Shown here in pieces: positions 18,086-26,081 of a DNA stretch of 64,000 bases (the first letter of the stretch is position 1; the number at the start of each line of letters is the position of its first letter). The position numbers were made by a program, and so were the translations under genes. The notes beneath the pieces were generated by a model that saw nothing but the letters and a program-made list of their open reading frames with translations, was not told where the DNA came from and searched no databases. The DNA is taken from contig NZ_LT670818.1 of the NCBI RefSeq assembly GCF_900129505.1, positions 2,666,001 through 2,730,000 of the forward strand. Reading direction: 5' to 3'. This stretch comes from Bradyrhizobium erythrophlei (GTDB lineage Bacteria; Pseudomonadota; Alphaproteobacteria; Rhizobiales; Xanthobacteraceae).

Positions 18086-18775
18086 GTGCACATGACCGAA
18101 CTCTTCGACAGCTACCGTGGCACCTACCGGGACGTGGTGCAGTCCTCGATCGACTTCTCCGGCCTGCCGCACAGTTTTTTCATGCGCGCCAAGGCCGACC
18201 TGCTGCGCGAATTGATCGCGCGCCGGCTGGGGTCGGAAAAGCCCGCCATGCTCGATGTTGGCTGCGGTGTCGGCAGCTTTCATCCCCTGCTGCGCGGCAT
18301 GGTGGGCCGCCTGAGCGGCATCGACGTTTCCTCGGCGAGCATCGCGCAGGCGCGCGCCGACAATGGCGACATCGACTACCGCGCCTTCGACGGCAGGAGC
18401 TTTCCCTTTGACGACGAAGGCTTCGATCTGGTGACCGCGATCTGCGTGCTGCACCACGTAGCGCCGGCCGAGTGGGCGCATTTCATGAGCGAGATGCGGC
18501 GCGTCGTGCGGCCCGGGGGGCTCATCTGCGTCATCGAGCACAATCCGTTCAATCCGCTAACCCGCCTTGCCGTCGCGCGTTGCGAATTCGACCGCGACGC
18601 CGTCTTGCTCGGCGCCGGCAAGACGCGGAATTTGATGGTGGCCGGCGGCTTGCGCGAGATCGGTGCACGCTATTTCCTGCTGTTGCCCTGGGAAGCGAAG
18701 CTTGCGCGCCGGGTCGAAGGCGCTTTAGGCAATTTGCCGCTTGGCGCACAATACGCCGCCTTCGGCACCGTCTGA
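18086..18775 (+). CDS. Class I SAM-dependent methyltransferase
   Basis: A 229-residue protein of the Methyltransf_11/25 type. Motif I is MLDVGCGVGSFHPLL (about residue 54-68), the acidic end of beta-2 is LSGIDVSSASI, and the post-I region is FPFDDEGFDLVTAICVLHHV (a D-L-V-x-x-x-x-V-L-H-H pattern). It starts 4 bases after the GT2 stop; GTG 18086 and ATG 18092 are both possible, two codons apart. The tight spacing implies one operon with the GT2 gene. The substrate is probably a glycolipid or small molecule of the same envelope pathway, which is inference. It converges with the next, minus-strand gene, with stops one base apart. Confidence 0.82.
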   Translation: MHMTELFDSYRGTYRDVVQSSIDFSGLPHSFFMRAKADLLRELIARRLGSEKPAMLDVGCGVGSFHPLLRGMVGRLSGIDVSSASIAQARADNGDIDYRAFDGRSFPFDDEGFDLVTAICVLHHVAPAEWAHFMSEMRRVVRPGGLICVIEHNPFNPLTRLAVARCEFDRDAVLLGAGKTRNLMVAGGLREIGARYFLLLPWEAKLARRVEGALGNLPLGAQYAAFGTV

Positions 18776-18776
18776 G

Positions 18777-20234
18777 CTATTTCTTCGGCGCATCCCGCCG
18801 CTTGTGCACTACCGCCACGTCATCGCTGTAGACGCGTTGCCAGTCCGGCAGGCGGTCAAGCAGCGCTACCGCCGGCGTGTTCGGCGCGAGCAGAGTCGCG
18901 CCGAATTGATACTGGTCAAGCAGCTCGAGAAAATCGCGCAGGTCGGCCAGCGACACATCGCGATTGTAGCGCGCGATGAATTGGCCGCCGTACAATTCGC
19001 CCCGACCGTCAATGAAAGTGGGAATGCCGGCGAAGATCAAATAGCCGCCGAACGAATAATCGTTGAGCACGGGTCCCGCCTTGGCGAGACCGGCGTTGGC
19101 CACGGCTGCCTCCGGCGTGTTGATCAGGGCCGGGCGCACGTCGCGCGCCAGCGCCAGCCCAGTCGCCAGAATCATCACGCCCAAGGCTGTCACCAAGGCC
19201 GTCAGGTTGGCGCCGCGCGCCGAGCCGGCCGCATCATCCTCGGTCCGCGCGCCAAACTGCCGCGCCAGCGGCGCCGCCAGATAGAGCGGCGCCAGCATGG
19301 CCAGCAGGTCTGCATTGCGCACCTGCGCCAGTGCAAAATGTATCAGGCCGAGTACCACCAGCGCCCGCACCACCGGCAGCGTCACCCCGCGCGACAGCGC
19401 GAAGATGCCAGCCAGCAGCAGCAGCTCGAAGGTGTCGACATGGCCGAAGTCCTGCGGCCGCCATTCCGAGATCCAGCCGAGCGCAAGGCCGAGGCCGAGC
19501 GTCTTGAGCGGCATCAGCAGCGGGGCCGACCCGTAGGGCGTCAGGCTGCACGCTGCGACCGCCAGCGCCGTGAACGGCAACCAGCGCAGCAGCACGCGCG
19601 GCCATTCGCTGCGCTTCTCGTCGAGCAGGGCCTCGAGCACGGCCGGCCCGATCAGTCCAAGCGCGAGCACCACGCTGCCATGCAGATTGGCCCACAGCAC
19701 CAGCAGCGGCAGCGCCCAATAGGGCGGGGGCGTCCGCCGGTCCATGCAGCCCACCAGCGCGGCTGCCCAGGCCACCATGATCGGCAGGGTCAGCACGTGC
19801 GGCCGCGCCAGCATATGCGGCGCCAACAGCGTTACCGCCGCTATGGCCATGAGCAGCGCCGGTGTTGGCGAAAGCTCTCGCAGCAGGAAGCGCGTCAGCA
19901 GGCCGACGGCGAGCGCGATTGCCGCCGCCGCAAGCGCCACCACGCCAGCCCAGCCGGAAAGCGCATACACGGCCGCGTAGATGACCTCCGACAGCCATTC
20001 GAAGGTGATCCAGGGCGCGCCGTGCATGGAAAATGAAAATGGGTCGCTCGCAGGCATGGCGCCGTGTGCCGTGATCCAGCGCCCGACCGCGATATGAGAA
20101 TAGCTGTCCGGATCGTTGAGCAGTCGCTGCCCGAGCGTCAGCAGCAGGACATAGACGCCTGCGCCCACCAGCGAGGGGAGCGCCGCACGCACCGGGAATG
20201 GTTTAGCCGCGCTGCGGATGACCTGCTCGCTCAT
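18777..20234 (-). CDS. Polytopic membrane protein, paralogue A
   Basis: A 485-residue protein with about ten helices. Key stretches are DPDSYSHIAVGRWI, PFSFSMHGAPWITFEWLSE, LARPHVLTLPIMVAW, LWANLHGSVVLALGL, and a soluble C-terminus with NDYSFGGYLIFAGIP and FIDGRGELYGG. These same landmarks occur in the protein at 22445-23914 (DSDTFWQIKVGQWI, LARPHVLAMPVMVAW, LWANLHGGFVLGL, FNSYEFGGYLIASGVP, FVDGRAELYGE), so the two are paralogues. The plan (acidic residue in the first loop, polytopic, soluble C-terminus) fits a GT-C-like or oligosaccharyl-transfer membrane enzyme, but no function is established. The ATG follows a GGAGCG-like site on the minus strand. Confidence 0.75.
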   Translation of the reverse strand: MSEQVIRSAAKPFPVRAALPSLVGAGVYVLLLTLGQRLLNDPDSYSHIAVGRWITAHGAMPASDPFSFSMHGAPWITFEWLSEVIYAAVYALSGWAGVVALAAAAIALAVGLLTRFLLRELSPTPALLMAIAAVTLLAPHMLARPHVLTLPIMVAWAAALVGCMDRRTPPPYWALPLLVLWANLHGSVVLALGLIGPAVLEALLDEKRSEWPRVLLRWLPFTALAVAACSLTPYGSAPLLMPLKTLGLGLALGWISEWRPQDFGHVDTFELLLLAGIFALSRGVTLPVVRALVVLGLIHFALAQVRNADLLAMLAPLYLAAPLARQFGARTEDDAAGSARGANLTALVTALGVMILATGLALARDVRPALINTPEAAVANAGLAKAGPVLNDYSFGGYLIFAGIPTFIDGRGELYGGQFIARYNRDVSLADLRDFLELLDQYQFGATLLAPNTPAVALLDRLPDWQRVYSDDVAVVHKRRDAPKK

Positions 20235-20534
20235 GAGGAGCGCAGGTTAAGGCGGCAGCCTTAATTCTTCTTTACCGTTCACCGCGTCCCGCCCACGCTG
20301 TCAGCAGAGCGATGTCGGTTTAACACCGTCAGCAGCAGGACGATCCGGTGTCATGGTGATCGTTCGCGCCGACAGAGGCCGCGACGTAGCTGAATGAGGT
20401 GGCAACTCGCACAAGTTCGGTCGACCCGGTGAACCGAACAGTAACCACGATTTTTTCCTTGGCCTTAGGAGATACCGGTAATGATCCCGCATCCGGGGTG
20501 TAGCGAACCGCCAATACGGTCGTAACGGTGCGAT
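20235..20534. other. Divergent intergenic region
   Basis: Exactly 300 bp between the divergent paralogue A and PAP2 genes; it should hold both promoters. The region is somewhat AT-richer. No operator, riboswitch or repeat was recognised. Confidence 0.4.
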
Positions 20535-21530
20535 ATGAATGGTTGGGACGCACGGCTGGCCTGGCGGACATTTAACCTGAATTGGTTTCCCATCGCGGCG
20601 TTGGGTGCCGCGCTGCTGCTTGCGATTGCGCGGACTGACTTTTCGTTGGAACCCGTTGCCTTTGGCCTCGCCGCCGCGGTCGCGCTTGCTTTGACCCTGA
20701 TCGCCTATACGCACGCGTTCGCGAGAGCACAGGCTGCGGACCCGAAGCTTATTTTCTGGCTTGGGACCACCGCCCAGGTGATCCTCGTCACCGCGATTGT
20801 CGGGCCTCTCAGTTATATCGCCAACGCGCTCGACTGGCCCTTGCAGGACCAGACATTGTTGTTGATCGATCGCGCCATGGGTCTGAATCCAGAGCCGATT
20901 GCGGCTTTCGTAAACGATCATCGATGGCTCGCGAAATGCTTCGAGACCGGCTATGGATTTATCAAATGGCCATTGCTCGGCGTCCCGATCATTCTGGCGA
21001 TGACGTTGCGGTTGATCAGGTTACAGCAATTCATATTGGCGCTGAATATCGCTCTCGCCGTAACAATCGTGATTTCAATATTTGTCCCGGCCATTGGAAC
21101 GTACTACGGCCTGAACTTGTCGCCACCCGAAAGATTTCCGTTTATAAATTCCTCGATTTATGCCGCGCAGCTGCGCGATATCTTGTCGCTGCGGGATGGA
21201 TCGTTGCGCCAGCTCGAGCTGTTCAAGCTGGCAGGCATCGTGTCATTTCCAAGCTTTCACGCGGCTTCGGCCGTGCTTTACATGTGGGCGTTGTGGCCGG
21301 TCTGGGGCTTTAGATCCGCGGCAATCGGCATCAATGTGCTGATGATCGCAGCGACACCCGTCATCGGCGCGCATTACATCATCGACGTCATCGCGGGTGT
21401 TGCCGTTGCAGCAGGATCCATCCTGCTTACGAAGCATCTTTTTCGAATTCATGCTTCCAGAAGCGCGGCGGGTGCCGAGGCAAGTTCGTCAGCCAAGACT
21501 ATCCCTCAACTTGCACTTGGTCAGAGCTAG
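20535..21530 (+). CDS. PAP2-superfamily integral membrane phosphatase/phosphotransferase
   Basis: A 331-residue protein with about six to eight helices. Late in the protein, FPSFHAASAVLYMWALW carries the PSxH-type second PAP2 motif, and ATPVIGAHYIIDVIAG carries the third motif with the catalytic His and Asp. A recognisable KxxxxxxRP first motif is not obvious. The fold resembles bacterial Aur1/inositol-phosphorylceramide-synthase-like PAP2 proteins. It probably removes or transfers a phosphate or phosphoinositol group on a lipid at the outer face of the inner membrane. Its neighbours are putative glycolipid enzymes, which fits that role. Confidence 0.75.
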   Translation: MNGWDARLAWRTFNLNWFPIAALGAALLLAIARTDFSLEPVAFGLAAAVALALTLIAYTHAFARAQAADPKLIFWLGTTAQVILVTAIVGPLSYIANALDWPLQDQTLLLIDRAMGLNPEPIAAFVNDHRWLAKCFETGYGFIKWPLLGVPIILAMTLRLIRLQQFILALNIALAVTIVISIFVPAIGTYYGLNLSPPERFPFINSSIYAAQLRDILSLRDGSLRQLELFKLAGIVSFPSFHAASAVLYMWALWPVWGFRSAAIGINVLMIAATPVIGAHYIIDVIAGVAVAAGSILLTKHLFRIHASRSAAGAEASSSAKTIPQLALGQS

Positions 21531-21624
21531 TATCGCACGCCTGAACCGGGCGGAGTGATGCTAGGCTTGCGAGGCAAGTACCCCGGACCTGTGCTCGCAT
21601 CAGCTTTTGAATATCTGCAAAATA

Positions 21625-21652
21625 GAAAGGCCCTGGCATGCCAGGGCCTTTC
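21625..21652 (-). terminator. Perfect palindrome acting as transcription terminator
   Basis: A 28-nt perfect palindrome (AAAGGCCCTGGC mirrored around CATG) lies 26 bases after the pilin stop on the minus strand. It is followed on that strand by a T-rich stretch (TATTTTGCAG). It is therefore a good intrinsic terminator for the pilin gene, and may also stop the convergent PAP2 transcript. Confidence 0.75.
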
Positions 21653-21677
21653 CGATTGGGCGATGATAGAGAGAAGC

Positions 21678-21842
21678 TTACTTGAGGCTGGTCGAGATCG
21701 ACGCGAACTTGGTGTTCAGCGTGGAGCCGAGGCCGTTCACAACCGCGATGATCGCGAGCGAGATGCCGGCGGCAATCAGACCGTATTCGATCGCGGTGGC
21801 GCCGGACTCATCCTTCACGAAACGTGCGATAACATTCTTCAT
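21678..21842 (-). CDS. Flp/Fap-type type IVb pilin
   Basis: A 54-residue protein: a short polar leader (MKNVIARFVKDE), then SGATAIEYGLIAAGISLAII, then a polar tail ending STSLK. The G-x-x-x-x-E-Y motif is the prepilin peptidase and assembly signature of Flp pilins, and the Glu five residues after the cleavage Gly is present. A GGGAG ribosome binding site lies about 8 bases before the ATG. Flp pilins build tight-adherence pili with the Tad/Cpa machinery (CpaB, CpaC, CpaF, TadB, TadC and prepilin peptidase TadV/CpaA). None of those genes is in this window, so this is an orphan pilin locus. Monocistronic, with its own terminator. Confidence 0.93.
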   Translation of the reverse strand: MKNVIARFVKDESGATAIEYGLIAAGISLAIIAVVNGLGSTLNTKFASISTSLK

Positions 21843-22444
21843 AGTGTAACTCCCGAGTGTTCACGAGCTGCTGACTAAAGCTGGTCTCACCGGCCCCTCA
21901 GCGCCGTGACCATGCGTGCATCCTAGGTTTCGCAAATTGAAGCCTAGTTAACCCGATCCCGTAAACCCGGGGGTTTTCGCGGTTTTTCCGGCGAGGTAAA
22001 TGCGGCCCTAAAATAGATGTTAAAATCCGGGAGGTCCGTCTATTGGGGACGCGCGGTCAACGGCCTCACCTCCCAGGCCTGACCGTTGGAAGCCAAAAAG
22101 CGGATCGGCAGGCCGTGAGGCGGACGCCGGAGGAGCCGGTCATCAGCACCGAGCCTTCACGGCCTTGACGATGGCATCCTTCACTGATCGCGCGCTCTCG
22201 CAGCATGCCACCGAGCGAAGCGATTGAAGCAAGCCGTCGGCTGTCGGCAGCCTTTGATTATTCTTCGTTAAAAAGTCCGAGCGTGTCTTATCTACGATTG
22301 CCGGGCGTTATTGCATCGATGCCGCAGGTTACAGGGTGCGCTCCGCAGCCGCTCGGATTTACTCGAAGTTATCACCTGCCGTGGTCCAATGATGCAGCTC
22401 CAATGAGACAACTGCGCCCGCCGCGCCCTCAAGCGAAAAAGTCC
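21843..22444. other. Intergenic stretch upstream of pilin and paralogue B
   Basis: About 600 bp between divergent genes. It must contain the pilin promoter near its left end. The right part is open in the same frame as paralogue B, but that stretch lacks homology to paralogue A and is probably non-coding. Confidence 0.4.
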
Positions 22445-23914
22445 ATGTCGATCTCCATCGCGGATACCATCGGCTCGCAAAGGGTCACACGGGGATTCCT
22501 GCCGCTTTGCGCCGGGGTGGGAGCGTATCTCTTCTTCCTGTTTACTGGCGACGGCCTGCTGCAGGATTCTGACACTTTCTGGCAAATCAAGGTCGGGCAG
22601 TGGATCATCGACCACCGCGCCGTGCCCCACACCGACTTCTACTCGTTTACAAAATTGGGGGCGCCGTGGATCTCGACATCGCCACTATCCCAGATACTTT
22701 ACGCGGCTGTCCACGCGCAATGGGAATGGGCCGGGCCGGTGATCCTGGCCTCGCTCGCAATCGCCGCGACCGTCGCGATCTTTGTCTATCTTCTTTCGGC
22801 ACATTTCGAGGCGGCTCACTGCATTCTGCTGGCGATGCTCGCGCTTCTGCTGTCGCTTCATCACCTTCTGGCGCGTCCTCACGTCCTGGCGATGCCGGTC
22901 ATGGTGGCCTGGGTTGGCGGAATGATCGCGGCTGCCGACCGGCGCGCTCCGCCGTCCCTGCTTCTGTTGCCGTTGATGGCGCTTTGGGCCAATCTACACG
23001 GCGGCTTCGTCCTGGGATTGGCGCTGATCGCGCCAGTTGCGCTGATAGCACTCTGGGATAGTGCTCCCGAACGCCGTCTATTTCTCGCATTGAGGTGGAG
23101 CTTCTTTGCAGCCGGTGCGCTGTTGGCAAGCTGCTGCACGCCGTACGGGGTGAACACATTGTTGGGCGCGGCCAAGATCCTTGACCTTGGCGAACTGTTG
23201 TCGATCATATCGGAATGGCGGCCTGCGGATTTCAGCTCGTTCGGCTTTTTTGAGGCCTCTCTCCTCGGTTTGATCGGCCTGGGATTTTATCGCGGTCTTG
23301 TTCTGTCTCCACCGCGAATTATTCTGGTGTTGGGCTTGATTTACATGGCGCTGGCGCATGTCCGAAGCATAGAGGCATTCGCGTTTCTGTTGCCGCTCGT
23401 CCTGGCGAAGCCGATCGCGAAACAGATCAGACCGGATACCGCTTCTTGCACCGCCGGGTTTTGGTCGCCACCCTACGTCACGGCCTTTGCGGCAATCGCC
23501 ATCGTCGGCGCCGCCTGGGCATCGACGATGTCCTATATGTCACATCACAGCTTTGTCTTCGTGAATTCGCAGACGCCGAGTGCGGCGGTCGAGCTTCTCA
23601 AACAACGCCAGGCCAAGCGTATCTTCAATTCATATGAATTTGGCGGCTATCTGATCGCCAGCGGCGTGCCGGCGTTCGTCGACGGTCGCGCCGAACTCTA
23701 CGGAGAGAAATTCGTTATGGATTTCTTCGATGCCGTTGAACACGGCAAGGTCGATCAGCTGCTGCGCCTGCTGGATGACTACCGCATCGATGCGACCTTG
23801 CTGGTTCCGAAGTCGCCTGCCGTACAGGTGTTGGATCACATAAAGGGCTGGCAGCGGCTTTATGCGGATGACGCCGCGGTAATCCACATCCGTCAGCCCA
23901 ATGCGGATCATTGA
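22445..23914 (+). CDS. Polytopic membrane protein, paralogue B
   Basis: A 489-residue protein with about ten helices. It is a paralogue of the minus-strand protein at 18777-20234: both share the D-x-D/S first-loop region, LARPHVLxxPxMVAW, LWANLHG, SEWRPxDF, the FGGYLI motif and F(I/V)DGRxELYG near the C-terminus, in the same order. I start at ATG 22445 (MSISIADTIG) because this gives the same length and N-terminal helix position as paralogue A; in-frame codons further upstream have no counterpart. Function unknown; a membrane enzyme of cell-surface polysaccharide or lipid handling is plausible from context. Confidence 0.72.
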   Translation: MSISIADTIGSQRVTRGFLPLCAGVGAYLFFLFTGDGLLQDSDTFWQIKVGQWIIDHRAVPHTDFYSFTKLGAPWISTSPLSQILYAAVHAQWEWAGPVILASLAIAATVAIFVYLLSAHFEAAHCILLAMLALLLSLHHLLARPHVLAMPVMVAWVGGMIAAADRRAPPSLLLLPLMALWANLHGGFVLGLALIAPVALIALWDSAPERRLFLALRWSFFAAGALLASCCTPYGVNTLLGAAKILDLGELLSIISEWRPADFSSFGFFEASLLGLIGLGFYRGLVLSPPRIILVLGLIYMALAHVRSIEAFAFLLPLVLAKPIAKQIRPDTASCTAGFWSPPYVTAFAAIAIVGAAWASTMSYMSHHSFVFVNSQTPSAAVELLKQRQAKRIFNSYEFGGYLIASGVPAFVDGRAELYGEKFVMDFFDAVEHGKVDQLLRLLDDYRIDATLLVPKSPAVQVLDHIKGWQRLYADDAAVIHIRQPNADH

Positions 23915-24045
23915 TGCGCGCTGGGTCGGAATTCAAACTGATTTCGGAATCCTCAGAAATATTGTAACCTGCGTTCGTGGCGAGCTTCTGCCGGCATGGA
24001 TGGACGGCCTTGAATTGCCGGGCGATTGGTTCGTCTGGCATCTGG

Positions 24046-25365
24046 TCAGGCCGCGGCAGACCGATCCAAATCCGGCAATACCGAAACGGGTCCAGTTCGT
24101 TCGGCTGGAACCGCGTGGCGACCGACCGTCGTCCGCCGCAGGGTCGCCATTTCAATGGTCAGGCCAGACAATCTCTCGCGCCATCGACGGGATAACGACA
24201 GTGCGGCCCGGTCGACTTGGGAAAACAACAGACCGGCGAGGAAGACAAGGCCGATGCCAGCGACGATTGCGCCGACGCGTGCCAACCCGAGTCCGACTAC
24301 TCCACTCAGCCACAGGAAGATCAGGGCTACCGGGCCAAACAGGATCGGCCAATGTACCAGGTAGACTGGAAACGACAGCCGCGAGTACCTGACCAGCCAC
24401 GGCCACGAAAGCGCTGACCGCGCCCACTGCAGATGGATCAAACCGGTCAATACGAGGATCGCTCCGAGTGCCTTCTGCTGCGGTGCCGCGGTCTGGCCCG
24501 GAAACAACCAAAACGTGGATTCGCTGCACAGTCTGCGCAACCCTTCAAATTGCCAGATGTCCGCACGCACACAAAGAAACACACCAAGCGCGACTGCCAT
24601 TGCCGGCAGCAATTGATTTGCCGGAGCGGGCTTTTCGGCACGGTGCCAGTTCGCTAGCAGATGGCCGACGACGAAGCACAGATACGCGCTGCGAATCGTA
24701 AAGAACGTCGCCAGAACGACTGCCGCCCACCACAAGGGGCGCGATCGCCGCGCGAACCATGACAGCAGGAGAACTGAGAGCGAGCCATAGAATTCGATGC
24801 TGAGCGTCCACAGCGGCGGAACGAAGGACTGGTCGATCGGCTGCTGCCATGGCGCCAGAAAAGCGACACCGGGTAAGCCGCGGTAGCCGAGGAAGAGGGC
24901 GTTGCCGACTCCATCCCGGACCACCGAGAGCATCGATAGTTCGGTGAAGTGCGGGCTGGCAAACCATTCCGAACCCGAGATGGCGCTCGCATCTACGTTC
25001 GGCCTGCCAAGGATCTCGATGACCGCCGCGCTTACCAGCACGGCCGCTACGGCCGGCAGTCCGAGGCGGAGTGCCCGCGCCGATATCAGAGCAAGCGGGC
25101 GTTGCAGATGGCGTTCGAACGAGCGGCTCAGAACATAGCCGCTGAGAACGAAGAAAATATAGACCGCCGAATGGCCGTCATAGAGAAACGAGAGGGGTGA
25201 CAGATGAACGTACCATGCCGGACTGCCACGTGCAGATTCGAACACCAGATCGGGCCGAAAGGCACTGAAGAAATGCAACAACACGACCTGAACAGCGGCG
25301 AGGCCCCTGATCGATTCCAGATAGGCAAGTCGCTGCGGTTCGGCTGAATGTGACGGAGGCGTCAT
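24046..25365 (-). CDS. Acyltransferase 3 family membrane protein (OafA/NodX-like)
   Basis: A 439-residue protein with about ten helices. The N-terminus has the family signature YLESIRGLAAVQVVLLHFFS, with the catalytic-type His in helix 1, followed by VYIFFVLSGYVLSRSF, another hallmark (F-F-V-L-S-G-F/Y). These proteins O-acylate sugars of surface polysaccharides, peptidoglycan or small molecules on the periplasmic side. I choose ATG 25365 (MTPPSHSAEPQ), since the earlier candidate is a TTG nine codons upstream. It closes the envelope region and converges with paralogue B. Confidence 0.85.
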   Translation of the reverse strand: MTPPSHSAEPQRLAYLESIRGLAAVQVVLLHFFSAFRPDLVFESARGSPAWYVHLSPLSFLYDGHSAVYIFFVLSGYVLSRSFERHLQRPLALISARALRLGLPAVAAVLVSAAVIEILGRPNVDASAISGSEWFASPHFTELSMLSVVRDGVGNALFLGYRGLPGVAFLAPWQQPIDQSFVPPLWTLSIEFYGSLSVLLLSWFARRSRPLWWAAVVLATFFTIRSAYLCFVVGHLLANWHRAEKPAPANQLLPAMAVALGVFLCVRADIWQFEGLRRLCSESTFWLFPGQTAAPQQKALGAILVLTGLIHLQWARSALSWPWLVRYSRLSFPVYLVHWPILFGPVALIFLWLSGVVGLGLARVGAIVAGIGLVFLAGLLFSQVDRAALSLSRRWRERLSGLTIEMATLRRTTVGRHAVPAERTGPVSVLPDLDRSAAA

Positions 25366-25855
25366 CAAAGGTCCGGCTTGTAAGTATCGCAAGTGTAATG
25401 AGAAGCGGCGCGCCGATCATCTTCACCGATTTGACAGCAATACCGTTACCATTGCGTCAATCCCGGCGATCGATTTTGATGGACTAAAGATGGGCCAAAG
25501 TCAGCGGACGTCTGCTTCGCGCGGGATGGCCTTTCTAACGACGCATTTTTTCGAGGCGGTCAGTTTCAAGCGCTTCGTCCACGCCCTGAACAATCCAAGG
25601 GTCGCGTTCGCCGATATAAATCGTCACGCGCGACAGCTTCAACACGCGGATGGCGAACAATGAACTTGTCAATGTGTCCACGTGGAACCGCAGAAGTGAC
25701 GGACTGCAATAATCTCGCGCGAAAATCCGGAATTGCTCGCGTCGGCAGCGATTGCAAAACGCAGGCCCGATGATAAAGTTAATCGTGCGAATTGGAACGA
25801 TTCAAGTCGCGCTATTTGCGATAAACCCGCCGGATTCATTAGGAGCGCTGCCTCT
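25366..25855. other. Intergenic stretch before the formate dehydrogenase operon
   Basis: About 490 bp, expected to contain the promoter of the formate dehydrogenase operon. A 45-codon frame at 25526-25663 has acceptable composition but no ribosome binding site and is not called. No regulator binding motif could be identified with confidence. Confidence 0.4.
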
Positions 25856-26062
25856 ATGAAGCGGCCCGGAACTGCTGTTCGCCGGCGAGATCTGCTTGGT
25901 TTTGCGGTTGCGGGCGCTGCAACGGCGGCTGCGAACACGATGGTGCCGACACCGGCGGCAGCGGCGCCCGTTAACCTCAAGGACAAGCGCAAGGCGCGCT
26001 ATCAAGCCGACTCTCCGGAGGTCAAGAACTTCTATCGCGTCAACAAATACCCGACCCAATAA
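25856..26062 (+). CDS. Formate dehydrogenase region TAT-target small protein
   Basis: A 68-residue protein with a twin-arginine signal (TAVRRRDLLGFAVAGAATAA) and a short mature part (KARYQADSPEVKNFYRVNKY). Such proteins form a known family found next to formate dehydrogenase genes (the formate_TAT family). It may co-translocate with, or assist assembly of, the periplasmic enzyme; its biochemical role is unknown. AGGAG lies 10 bases before the ATG. It begins the operon, 19 bp before the catalytic subunit. Confidence 0.85.
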   Translation: MKRPGTAVRRRDLLGFAVAGAATAAANTMVPTPAAAAPVNLKDKRKARYQADSPEVKNFYRVNKYPTQ

Positions 26063-26081
26063 GGGAATAAGGGAGACGTCC

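Noticed and set aside
16183..18093. A 636-codon minus-strand frame opposite the GT2 gene
   Set aside because: It lies antisense to the membrane protein and to the GT2 gene with all catalytic motifs, and its His/Arg-rich translation matches no fold.
18741..20036. A 431-codon plus-strand frame opposite paralogue A
   Set aside because: Very rich in Gln/Arg, no domain. The minus-strand protein has a paralogue in the window, which proves the real frame.
25526..25663. A 45-codon plus frame (MAFLTTHFFEAVSFKR...)
   Set aside because: Composition is acceptable, but there is no ribosome binding site and no recognisable family, so it is left as unassigned.
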